From NCBI RefSeq assembly GCF_012843905.1, contig NZ_JABAGC010000024.1, forward strand, positions 1 to 46,870: DNA of 46,870 bases, read 5' to 3'. Below are positions 35,440 through 43,012 of the stretch, piece after piece (position 1 is the first letter of the stretch; every line of letters starts with the position of its first letter). Under the pieces are notes generated by a model. It was given only the letters and a program-made list of their open reading frames with translations. It searched no databases and had not been told where the DNA came from. Origin of the DNA: Clostridium sp. SM-530-WT-3G. Lineage in GTDB: Bacteria; Bacillota; Clostridia; Clostridiales; Clostridiaceae. Made by a program: the position numbers and the translations under genes.

Positions 35440-36090
35440 ATGAAACTTGAAGAATTAGAAAAGTCTCAAGGAATTAAGTTTCCAGAGTTGTTTAGAAAAA
35501 TTTATGACACTGGTGCTATGGAATGGATGACACAGCCTGACTCCTGGATAGATGAACATAGAGAAGAATTAGAAAATTCCCATGGAACATTTATGTGGGG
35601 AGTGGAAGTAGACTGGGAGCCATTATTGTTTGATGAAATTGAAGAAGAACAGGATTATATATTAACTAGATTAAAAGAATCTGAATCAAAAGGAAACTGG
35701 ACTAACACTGATTTGCTGAGTAAAAAATTTGGGCTTTCACTTATCCCTTTTGCTCATACAGAGGGGGGAGATGTATATGCCTTTGCTTATAAAGATAAGG
35801 AGTTCAGAGATATAATTTTATATAGAAATGATGAAAATGATATTATAAGCTATGGGTCAGATTTTGAGAAGTTTTTAACATGGCAGATGTGCTTTGCTGT
35901 AATTGTAGAAGAGCAGGAAATAGATGAAGATATTATTGCACATGCTCAATATTTAAATGATGAACATAAGAATATGTTTGAAAATAAGGATATTGAATTA
36001 ATTGATAAGACTATGAATGAAATAGAAGAGGAAATGGATAATTCTTCTGATGAGGACTTACTTAATAAGTTCTATAAAATAGAAGAATAA
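35440..36090 (+). CDS. SMI1/KNR4 (SUKH) family protein
   Basis: 216-aa acidic protein. LEELEKSQGIKFPELFRKIY at the start (core IKFPELF), a tryptophan-rich middle, then SLIPFAHTEGGDVYAFAY and FEKFLTWQ match the SUKH fold. SUKH proteins are often immunity proteins against contact-dependent or secreted toxins, but stand-alone housekeeping members are common. No toxin, PT-domain or secretion gene is adjacent, so no immunity role is claimed. A C-terminal acidic helical tail of about 60 residues extends beyond the usual domain. Confidence 0.75.
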   Translation: MKLEELEKSQGIKFPELFRKIYDTGAMEWMTQPDSWIDEHREELENSHGTFMWGVEVDWEPLLFDEIEEEQDYILTRLKESESKGNWTNTDLLSKKFGLSLIPFAHTEGGDVYAFAYKDKEFRDIILYRNDENDIISYGSDFEKFLTWQMCFAVIVEEQEIDEDIIAHAQYLNDEHKNMFENKDIELIDKTMNEIEEEMDNSSDEDLLNKFYKIEE

Positions 36091-36097
36091 AATATTT

Positions 36098-36136
36098 AAA
36101 ATGAGCAGAGGTTAGAAGGCCAATGCTCATTTTTAT
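36098..36136 (+). terminator. Terminator of the SUKH gene
   Basis: AAAATGAGCA (36098-36107) pairs perfectly with TGCTCATTTT (36124-36133), followed by TAT. Confidence 0.75.
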
Positions 36137-36326
36137 ATAATTATTTATAAATTATAGTCTGTATTATATATAGATTATATATAACGTGTATTTTTAAAAT
36201 AGTAAAAATATAGTGGAATAAATATTGTTTTTTAAGAAATATATTATTGAATAATAAAATTATTAAAAATAAACCGTTATAAAAATCAAATTATAAATAA
36301 AACAAATATTTACAAGCTGAAAAATG

Positions 36327-36355
36327 TAGACAAGGTAGTATAATTATATTATTAT
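36327..36355 (+). promoter_or_regulatory. Probable promoter of the riboswitch-permease transcript
   Basis: TAGACA (36327-36332), 17-base spacer, TATTAT (36350-36355), placing the start of transcription about 50 bases before the riboswitch aptamer. A moderate match to the vegetative consensus. Confidence 0.45.
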
Positions 36356-36410
36356 CATACTTAAATTCAGTAGGATTAAAAAAATATAAAAAACATAAAT
36401 AAAACAAAAG

Positions 36411-36480
36411 CTATCGTATAAAGTTGATAGAATGGATCAACAGTTTCTACCAGGTCACCGTTATGGCCTGACTACGATAT
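36411..36480 (+). ncRNA. Guanine (purine) riboswitch aptamer
   Basis: P1 TATCGTA (36412-36418) with TACGATA (36473-36479). P2 GTTGAT/ATCAAC (36423-36428, 36436-36441) closes loop AGAATGG. The invariant junction GTTTCTACC follows, then P3 CAGGTC/GGCCTG with loop ACCGTTAT, and the junction TGACTACG. The specificity base in GACTA is C (position 74 of the standard numbering), so the ligand is guanine/hypoxanthine rather than adenine. It lies 140 bases before the purine permease gene. Confidence 0.93.
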
Positions 36481-36576
36481 TGGATTCTTATTTTCAATAT
36501 AGAAAAATAATTAAGGCTAGTATGTATTAAGAAAGCATTTTATTTATATTGAATCTTAAAAATCATTTCAATTTTA

Positions 36577-36613
36577 TCCTTTATGCATAGTTACGTTAAC
36601 TTAAGATAAAGGA
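36577..36613 (+). promoter_or_regulatory. Anti-SD hairpin downstream of the riboswitch
   Basis: TCCTTTAT (36577-36584) is the exact complement of ATAAAGGA (36606-36613), which contains the Shine-Dalgarno of the permease. No GC-rich terminator stem with U-run could be found between aptamer and gene. This suggests control of translation, though an AT-rich inverted repeat (TTCAATATA at about 36492 with TATATTGAA at about 36545) could form an alternative element. Confidence 0.45.
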
Positions 36614-36622
36614 GCAGTATGT

Positions 36623-37927
36623 ATGAATTTTATTTCTAATTATTTTAATTTCAAAGAAAAGGACACGGATTTTAAATCTGAGTTTATTGGGGGAGTTACA
36701 ACATTCCTTACAATAGCTTATGTACTTTTTGTTATACCAGAAATATTATCACAAGTTGGAATGCCTAAAGAAAGTGTATTTGTAGCTACAGCACTTGCAG
36801 CAGCAATTGGTACTTTTATAATTGGGGCAATAGCCAAGTTTCCTATGGTCTTAGCACCAGGTATGGGACTTAATGCATTCTTTGCTTTCAGTGTATGTAT
36901 TGGTATGGATATACCTTGGCAGACTGCAATTGCAGGAGTTCTTGTATCAGGAATAATATTTGTAATAGTTTCAGCAAGTGGACTTAGACAATACATAATA
37001 CAAGCAATTCCACAAAATATGAAATATGCAGTATCAGCAGGGATAGGATTATTTATTGCTTTTGTAGGATTTAAAAATGCAGGAATAATAGTTGGAAGTG
37101 ATTCAACATATGTAGCACTTGGAAATATAAAAGATCCAGGAGTTTTAGTAGCAATACTTGGACTTATAGTAATGGGTATCTTTATGGTAAGAGGAATTAA
37201 AATAGCTATATTCTGTGGACTTATAGTATCTATTATAGCTGGATTAGCTATTGGATTAGTAAGTTTCCCAAGCTCAATAGTATCAATACCTCCATCAATG
37301 GCACCTACATTTGGAGTGGCTATAACTCATCTTAAAGATGTATTTACACCACAAATGGCTATGGTAATATTCACATTATTATTCATGGATTTCTTTGATA
37401 CAGCAGGTACTCTTGTTGCAGTAGGTTCTAAGGTTGGTCTTCTTAAGAAAGACGGAAGTATAGAAAATGGTTCAAAAGCTTTACTTTCAGATTCAGTAGC
37501 TACTTGTCTTGGAGCAATATTTGGTACTACAAATACAACTTCATGTATGGAGTCATTATCAGGGATAGCAGCAGGAGCTAAAACAGGATTTTCAAGTGTT
37601 GTTACAGCAGGATGTTTCTTAGTGAGTTTATTCTTCTCACCACTTTTATCAATGGTAACATCACAAATGACAGCACCAGCACTTATAATAGTAGGTTCAC
37701 TTTTATGTTCATCTCTTTCAGAAATTGAATGGAGTAAACCTGAAATTTCAATATCAAGTTTCCTTACTATAATCTTAATGCCTCTTACATATAGCATAGG
37801 AGAAGGAATCGCATGTGGATTTTTAACATATGTAATATTTATGGTATTTAAAGGAAAGGCTAAGAAAATACATCCTATTATGTATGTTCTTACAGTATTA
37901 TTCTTAATTTATTTCTTTGTTAAATAA
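36623..37927 (+). CDS. pbuG: NCS2/AzgA-type guanine-hypoxanthine permease
   Basis: 434-aa membrane protein of the AzgA-like branch of the NCS2 (nucleobase-ascorbate) family. Signatures: GGVTTFLTIAYVLFVIPEIL (core TTFLTMAYI-like), APGMGLNAFFAFSV, the FVGFKNAGI segment, MDFFDTAGTLVAVG and TTNTTSCMESLSGIAAGAKTG. It imports guanine and hypoxanthine with protons. Preceded by a C74-type purine riboswitch, which confirms the purine substrate class: guanine excess would shut down uptake. AAAGGAG eight bases before ATG. Terminated by a large hairpin shared with the convergent oxidase operon. Confidence 0.92.
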   Translation: MNFISNYFNFKEKDTDFKSEFIGGVTTFLTIAYVLFVIPEILSQVGMPKESVFVATALAAAIGTFIIGAIAKFPMVLAPGMGLNAFFAFSVCIGMDIPWQTAIAGVLVSGIIFVIVSASGLRQYIIQAIPQNMKYAVSAGIGLFIAFVGFKNAGIIVGSDSTYVALGNIKDPGVLVAILGLIVMGIFMVRGIKIAIFCGLIVSIIAGLAIGLVSFPSSIVSIPPSMAPTFGVAITHLKDVFTPQMAMVIFTLLFMDFFDTAGTLVAVGSKVGLLKKDGSIENGSKALLSDSVATCLGAIFGTTNTTSCMESLSGIAAGAKTGFSSVVTAGCFLVSLFFSPLLSMVTSQMTAPALIIVGSLLCSSLSEIEWSKPEISISSFLTIILMPLTYSIGEGIACGFLTYVIFMVFKGKAKKIHPIMYVLTVLFLIYFFVK

Positions 37928-37944
37928 TTAAATAATTATTTTAT

Positions 37945-38028
37945 TATACCCATTAGTTCATGATTAAAGTATGTATTCTAAGAGAAAAAATATACTTTAA
38001 TAAATAACTAATGGGTTATATTTTTGTT
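37945..38028. terminator. Large bidirectional terminator between pbuG and the oxidase gene
   Basis: TATACCCATTAGTT (37945-37958) pairs with AACTAATGGGT plus TATA (38006-38020), with an inner ATTAAAGTAT/ATACTTTAAT stem. T-rich sequence follows on both strands. It overlaps the last codons of the minus-strand oxidase gene. Confidence 0.8.
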
Positions 38029-39371
38029 ATTAGAGCCTGAGTACCAGCTTTATATAGAACATGGCCTTCAGGACTGAAGAACTTAGAGCCAGCATTTTCA
38101 ACAATTAATCCACCATATAAACCATGAGGCTGATTAGTATTTGCAAATAAATGATCATGGAAGAATATAGTCTTCAGATCTATATCTGCATACCACCTAA
38201 AGATTACAGTCTGATTATGAGCTGCACCAGTAAAGTAATTCCAACCTACATTAGAACCATCACTTGAAAGTGGGTCAAACTTAACCAAATGAACATGTGT
38301 TCCACAGAATAGAGTATTAACTAAATGCTCAAATGCATTAGGACCAATTTGTTCAGGAAGTTTATTTGTAAAATGAATTTCTATACATTCACCAGCTGTA
38401 GCTCTTATAAACAAAGGTTCTGGTTTCTTTAAACCATGTGTGACAGCATATTCATCTTCAGCAAGTACATATAGTCTTCCTTCAGGGTCATTCCATCCTG
38501 CAGTGTTGTAGAGTAGTGGCATCTGTATTGCAACTACATCATATCTTCTTATAGGTGCATTTTTAGGAGTTGCATTTGTAAATAAAGCACCTTCCTTCCA
38601 GTTAGGAGCAAGAGCATTTTTTTCTAATTGAGTTATAGGAAGAATACGATCCCACCCAATAGGAGGTACAGGAGATTTACATACAACTTTTCCAGGAATA
38701 AAAAATGGGAATCCAGGTCTTTTAGGAGTAGGTCTTCTTGGAGGCTTTCTATCTGGAAGTGGAACAAGCGGAGTTAGAGGAGAACCATCAGGATAGCATC
38801 TTGAACCATCTTCTAATACATCATGAACTCTTAATATTCCCCACATACCTTCATCAAAGTGAGGATATAAGTGACAGTGGTAAATTACATCTCCATAAGC
38901 TTTCTGAAGTGATCCAGCACCATAGAGAATATCAAAAGAAAATGTTTGTCCAGGACCAAATCCTCTTGAATCTACAAGCCTTGAATCAGAATGATTTCTT
39001 TCGTCATACCATTGATGAAGGTGAAGATGGAACACATGAGTTTCCTTGGCTGCACCATGAACTACATGCCATCTTACTGGGTCTGCTACATATGCTCTTG
39101 GAAGAATAGTTTCTGGAGGATCTCCAAATGCCCATGAATCATGGTGAACTTCCTCACCTTCACATTCAGGACATACAATACCTTCCATTATTAAATGCAT
39201 TCTATTTCTCATAGGCTCAGACCTATAATTAATAGAGTGAGTCATAGCAGGACCACCACTCATAGGGTCCATTGGTGTTTCACAAAATCTATTTTTTACA
39301 GGAGCTTCATCATGGAATATTGTTACGAATTCTCTGAAATCAGGTGTAAAAGGATTATGGATATCAGCCAT
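38016..39371 (-). CDS. Multicopper oxidase, MnxG-like, copper-binding part
   Basis: 451 aa from ATG 39371. All four copper motifs are present but in permuted order: HVFHLHLHQW (His112, 115, 117, 119) and HCHLYPHFDEGM (His165, Cys166, His167, His171, Met176: type 1 and type 3 ligands) come first. THVHLVKFD (His359, His361) and FFHDHLF (His405, His407) come last. In laccases the order is the reverse. The HVHLVKFD and HDHLF wording is that of MnxG-type Mn(II) oxidases. No signal peptide. The start overlaps the stop of the preceding frame (ATGGCTGA), with AGGAAG about ten bases upstream; GTG at 39377 is an alternative. Confidence 0.82.
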   Translation of the reverse strand: MADIHNPFTPDFREFVTIFHDEAPVKNRFCETPMDPMSGGPAMTHSINYRSEPMRNRMHLIMEGIVCPECEGEEVHHDSWAFGDPPETILPRAYVADPVRWHVVHGAAKETHVFHLHLHQWYDERNHSDSRLVDSRGFGPGQTFSFDILYGAGSLQKAYGDVIYHCHLYPHFDEGMWGILRVHDVLEDGSRCYPDGSPLTPLVPLPDRKPPRRPTPKRPGFPFFIPGKVVCKSPVPPIGWDRILPITQLEKNALAPNWKEGALFTNATPKNAPIRRYDVVAIQMPLLYNTAGWNDPEGRLYVLAEDEYAVTHGLKKPEPLFIRATAGECIEIHFTNKLPEQIGPNAFEHLVNTLFCGTHVHLVKFDPLSSDGSNVGWNYFTGAAHNQTVIFRWYADIDLKTIFFHDHLFANTNQPHGLYGGLIVENAGSKFFSPEGHVLYKAGTQALITKI

Positions 39372-39792
39372 GAACACTGCTTCCTATTTCAGAACTTAAA
39401 GTATTACCTAAATCCATAAATTTGAAGCATCCTTCCACATCTGCATGCCATCTATATATTATTGTTTCATTTGGAATGGCTACAGAATTTTCATTATTTC
39501 CAACTTCAGAACCGTCAGAGGTCATAATATCATATAAAAGACCAGCAACGCTCATTGAAGCAGGAAAACATAGTTTATTAGTAAATTTAATTTCTACAAT
39601 GTCTCCTACATTAGCTCTTATTACAAGAGGCTGAACTAGGTTTATATACGTATCTGTGCATTTGGAAACTAAGTCTTTGACTTTATATTCATTTTCACGA
39701 AGTACATACATAAGTCCATTAGGATCAACATCACCGTATCTATTATAAACGATAGGGAGTTCTATTGCAGAAACTTCAAATTGTCTTATCAT
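39364..39792 (-). CDS. N-terminal cupredoxin domain of the split multicopper oxidase
   Basis: 142 aa with good ribosome binding site AAAGGAGG. The sequence (SAIELPIVYNRYGDVDPNGLMYVL, split at IVYNRYGD and LMYVLREN, ... IIYRWHADVEGCFKFMDLGN ... GSSVHG) parallels the last domain of the downstream protein (YRWYADIDLKTIFFHDHLF ... QPHGLYGG). Here the copper histidines are replaced (FKFMDLG instead of FFHDHLF). It is the copper-free first domain of an MnxG-like oxidase. It ends at VHG where homologous domains continue into LYGGLIVE. The next frame starts inside it, so the oxidase is either genuinely two polypeptides or was split by a deletion with a frameshift. Confidence 0.75.
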   Translation of the reverse strand: MIRQFEVSAIELPIVYNRYGDVDPNGLMYVLRENEYKVKDLVSKCTDTYINLVQPLVIRANVGDIVEIKFTNKLCFPASMSVAGLLYDIMTSDGSEVGNNENSVAIPNETIIYRWHADVEGCFKFMDLGNTLSSEIGSSVHG

Positions 39793-39828
39793 AAGTTCCT
39801 CCTTTCATAATATTTCAAGTATAGAATA

Positions 39829-40029
39829 CTAACCAAAAGCAACTATAGTAGAAATATTAATACGGAAGATAGTACCTAATAATTCATCAGAAGTACCGAA
39901 TTCAGCTTTTACTCCAACATAGTCTTCTGTAACAAATACTATATGACCCACTATAAAGTAAGGGAAGGTTTCTAGCATAAATATTACTGAATCTTGTTTC
40001 TTACAGTTTTCTAATTTATTAAATAACAT
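39829..40029 (-). CDS. Small beta-rich protein of the oxidase operon (66 aa)
   Basis: 66 aa with alternating hydrophobic strands: FYIVGHIV-like (PYFIVGHIVFVTEDYVGVKA, core GHIVFVTEDYVGV) followed by RINISTIVAFG. The G-x-I/V...dDYV-V...I-x-x-I-V-A pattern resembles small Sm-like or SH3-like barrels and the size of MnxE/MnxF-type partners. The start is uncertain: AAAGGAAGTG lies about 20 bases before the ATG with a TAA in frame between, so either the site is unusual or a non-ATG codon (ATT) just before is used. Lies 36 bases from the oxidase N-terminal gene, same operon. Confidence 0.6.
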   Translation of the reverse strand: MLFNKLENCKKQDSVIFMLETFPYFIVGHIVFVTEDYVGVKAEFGTSDELLGTIFRINISTIVAFG

Positions 40030-40054
40030 TTTTTCAAGAATTTAATCACTTCCT

Positions 40055-40360
40055 TTAATATAATGGAAATCTTTTATCAGAATCATATTCAAAGAAAACA
40101 GCTATTTGCTCTAACGGAATAGTTAATGATGTTGGAAAGATGAATTCAGGTGCATTAGGCATTTTTATATTAACTTTTTCTATAACAAGGTAAGAATCAG
40201 TTAATTCAGCAATTTTACCGCTAAATACTGGTCTAAATACCTGACCTAATATATTAAGTTGGTTTGGTTTTAATATAAATACGAAATTTGTATCTTTCTT
40301 ACTTTTTGCATGGTTTAAGCTAGTAAAAATACTTTCAGTATCTTCTAAAGTATTTACCAT
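40055..40360 (-). CDS. Small beta-rich protein of the oxidase operon (101 aa)
   Basis: 101 aa. It shares the pattern of its neighbour: QVFRPVFSGKIAELTDSYLV, then FIFPTSLTIPLEQIAVFFEYD, that is G-K-I-A-E-L-T-D-S-Y-L-V and I-P-L-E-Q-I-A-V. This suggests a paralogous small barrel, longer by an N-terminal helix (NTLEDTESIFTSLNHAKSKK). Possibly the second small subunit of an oxidase complex, by analogy with the hetero-hexameric MnxE/MnxF partners of MnxG; direct homology is not established here. AAGGAGG before ATG. Confidence 0.6.
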   Translation of the reverse strand: MVNTLEDTESIFTSLNHAKSKKDTNFVFILKPNQLNILGQVFRPVFSGKIAELTDSYLVIEKVNIKMPNAPEFIFPTSLTIPLEQIAVFFEYDSDKRFPLY

Positions 40361-40384
40361 GATTATTCCTCCTTAATTATTAAA

Positions 40385-41467
40385 CTAATTCATCATCATT
40401 CCATTATTTTCTTCGCTTGTTGCTATTGTAATTGTACCGTTTGTTAAAGATCCACCCATAGCAATTTCATCATCTTCACCACAGTGAGGTGCACTATAGA
40501 TAAATAAAGTAGGAGGTATACTGCAAATTTGAGTAGTTCCATAAACAGCTATTTCTCTACTCATATTTTCTCCTTCTTCAAAGTGGAATATTGCAACAAA
40601 CTTAGTATGATTAGGGCTGTGGAAGCATTCTATTTTATCAGAAGTTAAGAACATTTCTTCGTCATAATTTACTAAGCACATATTGCCTATATATTTACTG
40701 TGTTTTTTACCAATAAAGAATTTAAAAGCAATTTTATTTTCTTTACCAGTACCGCCTTTGCCACATTTACAGCCTTTACCACATTTGAAGCCCTTAACGA
40801 CGTTAGCTTCAGCACCTGCGTCTGCTTCAGCATCTGCATTACCAATAGTTCCTTGACCTTCAGCAACCATAGTTATCATGTCCATTCTAGGAACATTACA
40901 GATAGCATTGCAACATACAGGTTCAAAAATATCATCTGAACCTTTACAAGGTTTTCTGCTATATATAGATTTACAGTCATCATCATATTTGCAATCGTAG
41001 CCGTGTTTGCACTTATCATCACATTTACATCCATAAATGCACATGTTTTTATCATCATATTTGTCATCATATTTACAATTCATAGGTTCTTTGTAAAATT
41101 TTTCGTAATCAAAATCATTTTTCATCTTAAAATCATCTCCATATAATTCTTCATTTGTTTTTTCAAAAATATTTTCTTTATCAATTTCTTTTTCAATAGT
41201 GTCTTTATAATCTGGTAAATTAGATTCCATATTAAAAAGAGTTTCATTGTCAGTTTCTGGGTCAAGAATTTCTTGACTGTTTTTTTGATTAAGGGTTAGT
41301 TCTATAACAGGAATATTATCTTTATTATCAAGAAGCAATTTATCAATATTTGGAAGATTATTTTCGTCATTAAAATAGCTTTCTTTAATATTTTGAAAAT
41401 CCTGTTTTAGATACTTTTCAATACTTTCAGAAAAAGCAATAAGATTGGGGTTTTGTATATTGTTCAT
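40385..41467 (-). CDS. Cys/Asp/Lys-rich protein heading the oxidase operon
   Basis: 360 aa with AGGAGG before ATG. Residues 1-130 are acidic and largely disordered-looking. Residues 131-190 hold about eleven cysteines in short repeats (CKYDDKYDDKN, CKCDDKCKHGYDCKYDDDC, VCCNAIC), and CGKGCKCGKG follows at 229-238. A folded beta-rich C-terminal part has IAFKFFIGKKHSKYIGNMC and FVAIFHFEEGENMSREIAVY. The Cys/Asp/His clusters suggest binding of copper, manganese or zinc. No signal peptide and no family recognised. First gene of the five-gene minus-strand operon, so it is likely a partner or coat-type scaffold of the oxidase. Confidence 0.6.
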   Translation of the reverse strand: MNNIQNPNLIAFSESIEKYLKQDFQNIKESYFNDENNLPNIDKLLLDNKDNIPVIELTLNQKNSQEILDPETDNETLFNMESNLPDYKDTIEKEIDKENIFEKTNEELYGDDFKMKNDFDYEKFYKEPMNCKYDDKYDDKNMCIYGCKCDDKCKHGYDCKYDDDCKSIYSRKPCKGSDDIFEPVCCNAICNVPRMDMITMVAEGQGTIGNADAEADAGAEANVVKGFKCGKGCKCGKGGTGKENKIAFKFFIGKKHSKYIGNMCLVNYDEEMFLTSDKIECFHSPNHTKFVAIFHFEEGENMSREIAVYGTTQICSIPPTLFIYSAPHCGEDDEIAMGGSLTNGTITIATSEENNGMMMN

Positions 41468-41691
41468 TAAAGTATCCTCCTAGTTTGATCAAGTATAATA
41501 CATAATATGTTAAGAGGTATAAATATGTTAATGAATTTTATTTTTAATATTTAATACAAAAAAACTTGAATTGCATATAATAAATACATTAGTAATGTTT
41601 TATTATGCTATAATATAAAAAACATAGTAATGATAACATTAGTGTTTAAATTGAGATAAATATATACAGATTTTGAAAAAGGAATGGACAT

Positions 41692-42282
41692 ATGAAGAAG
41701 AAAATAATCGGATTATTATTATTAGGCTGCATGACATTAGGGATAATGACAGGATGTAGTTCTAATGAAAATAAAAATGGAAGCACTACACAATCAAATA
41801 ATAGTTCTACCAGTTCATCGAATATGACAGAAGAAGAAAAGAAAAAGGCTCAGCAGGATGAAATTGAAGAACAGAAAAAGTATGATCTTGAAAACAAATC
41901 ATCAAGTGATTCATCATCAAGTGAAACTTCAGATAAAATTGTAATTAAGGATGAAGGGTTTATAACTGACTTGGATAAAATATTTGATAATGTAAGTGCA
42001 TATGAAGGTAAGAGTATAACTATAGAAGGCTTTGTTAGAAATGTAAATGGTAATAATTTTTCTGTTCTTAGGTATTATGATATGCCTCATGAAGACCATA
42101 CAGATGAAGTTACAGTTGGAATAAATGTTACATATGATGGTGAAATGCCAAAGGATGATGAATGGGTTTTAGTTACTGGAACTATTGAATCTGAAATGTA
42201 TGATGGGGTTAAGCAGCCTATAATAAAAGCTTCTAAAGTACAAAAACAGTTTACCTGGGGAAAAAAGAAGGTAACCAACTAA
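41692..42282 (+). CDS. Lipoprotein with OB-fold-like domain
   Basis: 196 aa. Lipoprotein signal peptide with lipobox MTGC (Cys22), a Ser/Asn/Glu-rich linker to about residue 75, then a domain with IFDNVSAYEGKSITIEGFVR, FSVLRYY and DEWVLVTGTIESEMYDG. That is the tRNA_anti-like OB-fold pattern seen in exported clostridial and bacillar proteins. Membrane-attached, outside the cell; ligand unknown. AAAGGAATGG upstream of ATG. Divergent from the oxidase operon, sharing a 224-base intergenic region. Confidence 0.7.
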   Translation: MKKKIIGLLLLGCMTLGIMTGCSSNENKNGSTTQSNNSSTSSSNMTEEEKKKAQQDEIEEQKKYDLENKSSSDSSSSETSDKIVIKDEGFITDLDKIFDNVSAYEGKSITIEGFVRNVNGNNFSVLRYYDMPHEDHTDEVTVGINVTYDGEMPKDDEWVLVTGTIESEMYDGVKQPIIKASKVQKQFTWGKKKVTN

Positions 42283-42305
42283 ATAAAATTATAAATTTAG
42301 ATATA

Positions 42306-42352
42306 ATCACTAAATAAATAGTGTGACAAAATAACGCTATTTTTTAGTGATT
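42306..42352 (+). terminator. Terminator of the OB-fold lipoprotein gene
   Basis: ATCACTAAA (42306-42314) pairs with TTTAGTGAT (42343-42351), with inner AATAG/CTATT (42317-42321, 42337-42341). Confidence 0.7.
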
Positions 42353-42533
42353 TCTTATTTGATTTTAAATATTATTATTGATTTATAAAATGAAAGGATA
42401 AAATATCGAATATTATGTGAATTTTTATATTGGATATAAATATTTTGAGTTATACTTTTTTTGTAAATAGCCATAAATTTGACATAATTCTATATTATAA
42501 TAGAAATGTAGAAACGGGTTGGAGGTTTTAACT

Positions 42534-42713
42534 ATGATTATAGTAGGTTTAGTAGCAATTTTATTTGCAATAAGTTTTATTTTAATATTAATTGATAGAA
42601 ATAGCAGTGAAATAAATTTAGTGCCTGTAAGAGTTAAAAATAGTGGTACAGATATTAGAGAAAAGCTTGAAAATGCTGATATAGATGAACTAAAGAGACT
42701 AGGGATGATGTAG
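42534..42713 (+). CDS. Small single-helix membrane protein, 59 aa
   Basis: MIIVGLVAILFAISFILILI forms one transmembrane helix, followed by a polar, charged tail (RNSSEINLVPVRVKN...IDELKRLGMM). ATG at 42534 is preceded by TTGGAGG with nine bases; a TTG within that site gives the longer frame and is rejected. Family and function unknown. Terminator at 42746. Confidence 0.6.
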   Translation: MIIVGLVAILFAISFILILIDRNSSEINLVPVRVKNSGTDIREKLENADIDELKRLGMM

Positions 42714-42745
42714 GAATTATATTTAGGTTTAAATAGATGATTAAT

Positions 42746-42780
42746 ATGGCCTGGCATAGTAATGTGTCAGGTCATTTTTG
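42746..42780 (+). terminator. Terminator of the small membrane protein gene
   Basis: ATGGCCTGGCA (42746-42756) pairs with TGTCAGGTCAT (42765-42775) with two wobbles, followed by TTTTG. Confidence 0.8.
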
Positions 42781-43012
42781 TTGTGCAGAAACTATAAATT
42801 TGAGATGATTGAATCCGAATGGTATTAAGGTTTTTTGTCATATGGAAATAAGGGTGATTGGAAATAGAAGTTTAGGTGAATGTTCTTGGAAGGTGTGAAA
42901 ACTAAGAAGATTCAATTAATTTATTGAAAAAACAATTCTTATTTATTAAAAAAAGTAACAAAAGTGAGAATTTTGAAATAGTATATTAAAGAAAAAGGAG
43001 GTGCTTTAAAAA

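Noticed and set aside
35440..36090. SUKH protein as immunity gene of a polymorphic toxin system
   Set aside because: No toxin, repeat or secretion gene in the neighbourhood; the family has many stand-alone members.
41480..41600. Sporulation-sigma promoter upstream of the oxidase operon
   Set aside because: CATA-containing segments occur on the minus strand, but none matches both -35 and -10 of sigma E, G or K with correct spacing, so no call is made.
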